Positions 14,413-17,773 of a DNA stretch of 17,773 bases are shown here, in pieces. Made by a program: the position numbers and the translations under genes. Within the stretch, counting starts at the first letter, position 1. Every line of letters begins with the position of its first letter. The stretch comes from JBHIDJ01 sp046760105. GTDB lineage: Bacteria; Pseudomonadota; Gammaproteobacteria; Acidiferrobacterales; SPGG2. Below the pieces are notes generated by a model. It was not told the DNA's origin, searched no databases, and saw only the letters and a program-made list of their open reading frames with translations. The DNA is taken from contig JBHIDJ010000052.1 in the NCBI GenBank assembly GCA_046760105.1, positions 1 through 17,773 of the forward strand, written 5' to 3'.

Positions 14413-15759
14413 ATGTCGGAAATGACACCGCGGGAGATCGTCCAGGAACTGGACAAGCATATCATCGGTCAGACCGCAGCGAAGCGCGCGGTGGCAGTGG
14501 CTCTGCGCAACCGTTGGCGGCGCGCCCAGGTACCAGATGAAGATCTGCGTAACGAGATTGTGCCGAAGAATATCTTGATGATCGGACCCACCGGTGTCGG
14601 CAAGACGGAAATCGCACGGCGGTTGGCGAGACTCGCGAATGCACCATTTATCAAAGTGGAGGCGACGAAGTTCACGGAGGTCGGTTACGTCGGGCGAGAA
14701 GTAGACTCTATCATCCGTGATTTGGTGGATATGGCGGTCAAGATGACCCGTATGCAGGAGATGGAGAAGGTACGCCAGCGAGCGGAGGACGCGGCTGAGG
14801 ATCGAATCTTGGATGTATTGCTGCCGCCTGCACGCGACATGGGTTTTGCCGTTGGCGGAGACGCCGCGAAGGTGGGGAGTGACGGCGCAGGACGCCAGCG
14901 CTATCGCAAGAAACTGCGAGAAGGTGAACTGAGCGACCAGGAAATCGAGATCGAGCTTAGCGTGCCCAATGTCGGCGTGGAGATCATCGCACCGCCCGGC
15001 ATGGAGGAGATGACAAGCCAGTTGCAGGGCCTGTTTCAGAATATGGGCGGACGCCGGACGCGCCCACGTAAGGTAAAGATCAAGGAAGCGAAGAAACTAC
15101 TGACGGAGGAAGAGGCGGCGCGCATGATTAACGAGGAGGACATCAAGGCGGGCGCCGTCGAGCGCGTCGAGCAGCATGGTATTGTCTTCTTGGACGAGCT
15201 CGACAAGATCGTTGGACGCTCCGATACTCGGGGTCCAGACGTATCACGCGAGGGTGTGCAGCGCGATCTATTGCCGCTGGTCGAAGGCTGCACCGTTACC
15301 ACGAAATATGGCATGGTAAAGACCGACCACATTTTGTTTATCGCCTCCGGGGCATTTCATCTTGTCAAACCGTCTGACCTGATTCCCGAGCTCCAGGGCC
15401 GCTTGCCGATCCGGGTGGAACTTGATCCGCTAACGACCGAGGACTTCGTGCGGATTCTGACAGAACCCGACGCGTCGCTGACAGAACAGTACATCGCGCT
15501 AATGGCTGTAGACGGCCTGGAAGTTGTTTTTTCTGAGGACGGTGTGCGGCGCACCGCCGAGGTGGCGTGGCAAGTCAATGAAAAGACCGAGAATATTGGT
15601 GCACGTCGTTTACATACAGTCATGGAACGATTGCTCGAGACGGTTTCGTTTGAAGCCGCCGATCGCTCGGGCGAACGCATCACGGTAGACCATGCCTATG
15701 TGGATGCGCATCTCGCGGACTTAGCCGGTAATGAGGATCTCGCCCGGTATATCTTGTGA
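14413..15759 (+). CDS. hslU: HslU (ClpY), AAA+ unfoldase of the HslUV protease
   Basis: HslU unfolds substrates with ATP and feeds them to HslV. Walker A GPTGVGKT is at residues 58-65, Walker B IVFLDE near 257-262, and the pore loop GYVG at 91-94. The intermediate domain occupies roughly residues 110-235, and sensor segments PELQGRLPIRV and IGARRLHTVMERLLE follow. The C-terminus EDLARYIL inserts into HslV in characterised homologues. The length of 448 residues is normal. The ATG at 14413 fits MSEMTPREIVQELDKHIIGQ; a GTG at 14407 would add two residues. No clear Shine-Dalgarno sequence is seen, suggesting coupling to hslV. Confidence 0.96.
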   Translation: MSEMTPREIVQELDKHIIGQTAAKRAVAVALRNRWRRAQVPDEDLRNEIVPKNILMIGPTGVGKTEIARRLARLANAPFIKVEATKFTEVGYVGREVDSIIRDLVDMAVKMTRMQEMEKVRQRAEDAAEDRILDVLLPPARDMGFAVGGDAAKVGSDGAGRQRYRKKLREGELSDQEIEIELSVPNVGVEIIAPPGMEEMTSQLQGLFQNMGGRRTRPRKVKIKEAKKLLTEEEAARMINEEDIKAGAVERVEQHGIVFLDELDKIVGRSDTRGPDVSREGVQRDLLPLVEGCTVTTKYGMVKTDHILFIASGAFHLVKPSDLIPELQGRLPIRVELDPLTTEDFVRILTEPDASLTEQYIALMAVDGLEVVFSEDGVRRTAEVAWQVNEKTENIGARRLHTVMERLLETVSFEAADRSGERITVDHAYVDAHLADLAGNEDLARYIL

Positions 15760-15774
15760 GACCTGGCGACGATT

Positions 15775-15803
15775 CTTGAAAAATCTTTCGACTACCCCTA
15801 TCT
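15775..15803 (+). promoter_or_regulatory. Sigma32 heat-shock promoter of hsp20
   Basis: CTTGAAA at 15775-15781 is a perfect sigma32 -35 element. After a 14-base spacer comes CCCTATCT (15796-15803), which matches CCCCATNT at all fixed positions but one. It starts 16 bases after the hslU stop and would yield a leader of about 150 bases. Confidence 0.75.
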
Positions 15804-15823
15804 CCCAACAGCCGAGACTTTAG

Positions 15824-15841
15824 CCAGTTTTGGCAAACTGG
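15824..15841 (+). repeat. Perfect inverted repeat in the hsp20 leader
   Basis: CCAGTTTTGGCAAACTGG has 7-base arms and a 4-base loop, about 15 bases downstream of the predicted transcription start. As RNA it makes a stable 5' hairpin. As DNA it could be an operator. No U-tract follows, so it is not an hslU terminator. Confidence 0.6.
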
Positions 15842-15931
15842 TGAAAGGGTGTGTTACGGGATCACAGTTGAAATGCCGCTAGCGCATCCCCATATGCAAA
15901 GTAGCGAAAGCAGTTGCCACAAGTGGGCGAA

Positions 15932-15960
15932 CATTTTCACTAAACAGGAGGTGCAATCAT
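15932..15960 (+). promoter_or_regulatory. Candidate fourU-type RNA thermometer masking the hsp20 ribosome-binding site
   Basis: CAUUUUC (15932-15938) can pair without a gap to GGAGGUG (15947-15953), which is the Shine-Dalgarno core of hsp20. The seven pairs are C-G, A-U, three U-G, U-A and C-G in an 8-base-loop hairpin. The four uridines face GAGG, as in fourU thermometers known from heat-shock genes such as Salmonella agsA. Upstream, CCAC/GTGG (15917-15926) can form a further hairpin. The pairing is read directly; the thermometer role is inferred. Confidence 0.5.
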
Positions 15961-16414
15961 GACAAGCTTGATACCCAGGATTGCCAGCCGTAATGCGTTG
16001 CGAGGGCTGGAGAGTGATTTTGATGACATCTTTGAGGGTTTCTTTCGGCCCCTGCGTACTTTCGAACCAGCGGTCGGCCGTGACGTAGTCCCCGCCGTCG
16101 ATGTCAACGAAGATGAGAACCAATATGTGATTCGCGCCGAGTTACCCGGCGTCAAGAAAGACGATATCGAGGTAACTCTGGAAGATGGCGTGTTGACCAT
16201 TAGCGGTGAGACCAAGAGCGAGACCGAAGAGAAGAAGGGTGAGCGTGTGATTCGGCAGGAACGCCGCTATGGAAAATATGCGCGCAGGCTCAGGCTTGGT
16301 ACGCAGGTCGATGAGGCGAGGACCAAGGCGAGCTACAAGGACGGCGTGCTCGAGTTGGTATTGCCGAAGGCGGAGGCCGTGAAGCCAAAGCGCATCGCCG
16401 TAGATGTGGGCTAA
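15959..16414 (+). CDS. Hsp20 family small heat-shock protein
   Basis: This ATP-independent holdase binds unfolding proteins in the cytosol. The alpha-crystallin domain spans about residues 42-140: VPAVDVNEDENQYVIRAELP, GVKKDDIEVTLEDGVLTISG and the signature ASYKDGVLELVLPK. A short amphipathic N-terminus (LESDFDDIFEGFF) and a C-terminal KPKRIAVDVG complete the class A-type layout; the I-x-V tail motif is present as IAV. The length is 151 residues. AGGAGGTG is a strong ribosome-binding site with a good spacer. It has its own sigma32 promoter and a strong terminator, so it is a monocistronic heat-shock unit behind hslVU. Confidence 0.95.
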   Translation: MTSLIPRIASRNALRGLESDFDDIFEGFFRPLRTFEPAVGRDVVPAVDVNEDENQYVIRAELPGVKKDDIEVTLEDGVLTISGETKSETEEKKGERVIRQERRYGKYARRLRLGTQVDEARTKASYKDGVLELVLPKAEAVKPKRIAVDVG

Positions 16415-16434
16415 CACGTCTAACACCAATAGAG

Positions 16435-16460
16435 AAGGCCGCTAACAGCGGCCTTTTTTT
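16435..16460 (+). terminator. Rho-independent terminator of hsp20
   Basis: The arms AAGGCCGCT (16435-16443) and AGCGGCCTT (16447-16455) form a perfect 9-bp stem with loop AAC. A run of seven T at 16454-16460 follows the stem. It starts 20 bases after the hsp20 stop codon. Confidence 0.93.
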
Positions 16461-16465
16461 GCCTC

Positions 16466-16520
16466 TCACCCCCACCCCTTCCTCACCCCCACCCCTTCCC
16501 TCCCCCATAAAGGGGGAGGG
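16466..16520. repeat. Tandem C-rich repeat and palindrome (dispersed extragenic element, copy 1)
   Basis: TCACCCCCACCCCTTCC occurs twice in tandem (16466-16482 and 16483-16499). It runs into a perfect 9-bp stem, CCCTCCCCC (16498-16506) with GGGGGAGGG (16512-16520) and loop ATAAA. The layout is that of the GC-rich extragenic palindromes scattered through many proteobacterial genomes. The rest of the gap before argB (to 16735) shows only small inverted repeats: TTGTA-N3-TACAA at 16618-16630 and CGCGTCC/GGACGCG beyond it. Confidence 0.75.
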
Positions 16521-16699
16521 AGTCCAGGACTTCACTTTTCTAGTTGCTTCGGAAGAGACGAGCTTTCCACGCAAGAGCTCAGACACGGTTGCCGGCACAC
16601 GCTTACGCGTGGGGACGTTGTACAATACAAACTTCCGCGTCCGGGCACTGATTGCGCTGGGGACGCGTGGAGGCATTTGGTATGCAACGATCAACGCCG

Positions 16700-16733
16700 C
16701 CCTCCCCACTCGTTGGGGAGGGCCGGGGAGGGG
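16700..16733. repeat. GC-rich palindrome forming the argB ribosome-binding region (copy 2)
   Basis: CCCTCCCCA (16700-16708) pairs with TGGGGAGGG (16714-16722) around loop CTCGT. It is followed by CCGGGGAGGGG, which contains the Shine-Dalgarno core GGAGG of argB at 16727-16731. It clearly belongs to the same repeat family as 16498-16520. In the argB frame it reads PSPLVGEGRGG, a well-known translation of such repeats, which argues that coding begins after it. Confidence 0.75.
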
Positions 16734-16735
16734 CA

Positions 16736-17617
16736 ATGTCCGCACTCGAACGCGCACAGATCCTGATAGAGGCGCTGCCTTACATCCAGCGATTCTCGGG
16801 CAAGACCATCGTCATCAAGTATGGCGGTAACGCGATGGTTGATGAAAACCTGAAGCAGGGGTTTGCGCGGGATGTCGTCTTAATGAAACTCGTCGGTATG
16901 AATCCCGTGATTGTGCACGGTGGTGGTCCACAGATCGGCGAGTTCTTGCAACGTATCGGCAAGGAAAGTCGTTTTGTCGACGGCATGCGCGTTACAGACC
17001 GCGAGACCATGGATGTCGTCGAGATGGTCCTTGGCGGTTTGGTGAACAAAGAGATTGTCAGTCTCATCAACCAGCACGGGGGTAAGGCGGTAGGCTTGTC
17101 TGGCAAAGATAGCGGCTTGATCCGCGCCAAGAAGCTCGTGATGGAGCACAGCGGGAATGCCCAAACCCTACCGAGTGAGATCGTCGACATTGGCCATGTG
17201 GGTCAAGTGCTCGCGATCGACCCGGAGCTTGTAGCCTTACTCGATACACGCGACTTCATACCGGTCATTGCACCCATTGGTGTTGGTGAGGACGGCCAAA
17301 CGTACAACATCAATGCCGATTCGGTGGCGGGTAAGCTGGCCATCACCCTAAGCGCCGAAAAGCTGATTCTGCTCACGAATACTCCGGGGATTCTTAGTAA
17401 ACAGGGCAACCTGTTAACCGGTCTGTCAGCGAGCGAAATCAACGATCTCATTCGCGATGGCACTATTCACGGGGGGATGCTGCCGAAGGTTCGTTGTGCA
17501 CTGGATGCGGTCGCAAGCGGTGTACCGGCGGCGACCATCGTTGACGGGCGCGTTGATCATGCGGTGCTGCTGGAGATCTTTACTGATCAGGGTGTGGGTA
17601 CGCAGATCAAATCGTAG
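16736..17617 (+). CDS. argB: Acetylglutamate kinase (ArgB)
   Basis: ArgB phosphorylates N-acetyl-L-glutamate with ATP in the second step of arginine synthesis. Amino-acid-kinase motifs are clear: TIVIKYGGNAMVDENLKQGF (phosphate-binding glycines), PVIVHGGGPQIGEFL, FVDGMRVTDRETMDVVEMVL, GLSGKDSGLIRAKK, YNINADSVAGKLA and LLTNTPGIL. The length from the ATG at 16736 is 293 residues, as in most proteobacteria (about 295). The frame is open back to 16652, but that extension translates a palindromic repeat and is rejected. A GGAGG lies 4 bases before the ATG. ArgB here has the N-terminal helix region (ALERAQILIEALPYIQRF) found in arginine-sensitive enzymes; sensitivity is inferred only. Confidence 0.96.
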   Translation: MSALERAQILIEALPYIQRFSGKTIVIKYGGNAMVDENLKQGFARDVVLMKLVGMNPVIVHGGGPQIGEFLQRIGKESRFVDGMRVTDRETMDVVEMVLGGLVNKEIVSLINQHGGKAVGLSGKDSGLIRAKKLVMEHSGNAQTLPSEIVDIGHVGQVLAIDPELVALLDTRDFIPVIAPIGVGEDGQTYNINADSVAGKLAITLSAEKLILLTNTPGILSKQGNLLTGLSASEINDLIRDGTIHGGMLPKVRCALDAVASGVPAATIVDGRVDHAVLLEIFTDQGVGTQIKS

Positions 17618-17673
17618 GGCGAATATTTGTGTCGGCCGCTTCTCGACCGCTGTTCCCGACGCGGTTCTACCTC

Positions 17674-17746
17674 GGCAACTGCTCCTGCGTTGCCCTACCT
17701 CCTGCATCCCTGCAGTCGTCCTCCATCTGACCGCCAGGGATGGCGG
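17674..17746. repeat. Cluster of nested inverted repeats after argB
   Basis: Three overlapping symmetries are present. GGCAAC (17674-17679) pairs with GTTGCC (17689-17694). CATCCCTG (17705-17712) pairs with CAGGGATG (17735-17742). CCGCCA (17731-17736) pairs with TGGCGG (17741-17746). The density suggests a structured dispersed repeat rather than a simple terminator, and no T-tract follows. The remaining bases to 17773 show no gene; AAGGA near 17768 may precede a start just outside the window. Confidence 0.5.
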
Positions 17747-17773
17747 GAATGCAAAAGGATTGTAAGGAACAAT

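Noticed and set aside
15824..15841. Terminator for hslU
   Set aside because: The hairpin lies downstream of the sigma32 promoter and has no T-tract, so it belongs to the hsp20 leader.
16466..16522. CRISPR-like array
   Set aside because: Only two directly adjacent C-rich units without spacers, joined to a palindrome; no cas genes are nearby.
16652..16735. N-terminal extension of ArgB back to 16652
   Set aside because: The extra 28 residues translate a GC-rich palindromic repeat (PSPLVGEGRGG), and ArgB has normal length from the well-placed ATG at 16736.

Overview
The window is a chromosomal segment of about 17.8 kb with moderate to high GC. It carries core proteobacterial genes and looks gammaproteobacterial: Ppx/GppA, endonuclease V, a PA0069-type radical SAM protein, HtpX, MsrPQ, HslVU, a small heat-shock protein and ArgB. 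No rRNA, tRNA, CRISPR array, transposase or prophage gene is visible. The genus cannot be fixed by reading alone.

Layout. 1-2642 (+): an exopolyphosphatase/GppA phosphatase and endonuclease V, separated by a gap holding a possible scrap of a response-regulator gene. 2648-4169 (-): a 2H cyclic phosphodiesterase overlapping an exported M28 metallopeptidase. 4233-5853 (+): a PA0069-type radical SAM enzyme and a Mut7-C RNase-domain protein. 5893-7173 (-): a DUF3391/HD-GYP protein whose HD histidine is glutamine. 7503-8580 (+): a dodecin gene with an amber codon at its flavin-stacking tryptophan, an intact DUF2007/zinc-ribbon gene, and the 5' half of an AmmeMemoRadiSam-like radical SAM gene. 8519-9694 (-): an unrecognised, highly charged helical protein. 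10006-11702: htpX (+) converging on an exported DUF1223 gene (-). 11825-13624 (+): msrP and msrQ, perhaps led by a 43-codon ORF. 13864-16414 (+): hslV, hslU and hsp20. 16736-17617 (+): argB.

How the genes relate. The right half is centred on protein quality control. HtpX handles the inner membrane, MsrPQ repairs oxidised methionine in the periplasm, HslVU degrades cytosolic proteins, and Hsp20 holds unfolded clients. The hsp20 leader shows two layers of heat control: a good sigma32 promoter at 15775-15803, and a hairpin in which a four-uridine tract pairs with the Shine-Dalgarno sequence, which would make a candidate fourU-type RNA thermometer.

The most notable observations are the amber-interrupted dodecin, the HD-GYP protein lacking its HD histidine, the candidate hsp20 thermometer, the dispersed GC-rich palindromes around argB (one supplies argB's ribosome-binding site), and the truncated radical SAM gene. 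Three genes between 5893 and 8580 are damaged or degenerate, which suggests local relaxed selection or lineage-specific gene loss. I see no convincing entirely new multi-gene system.
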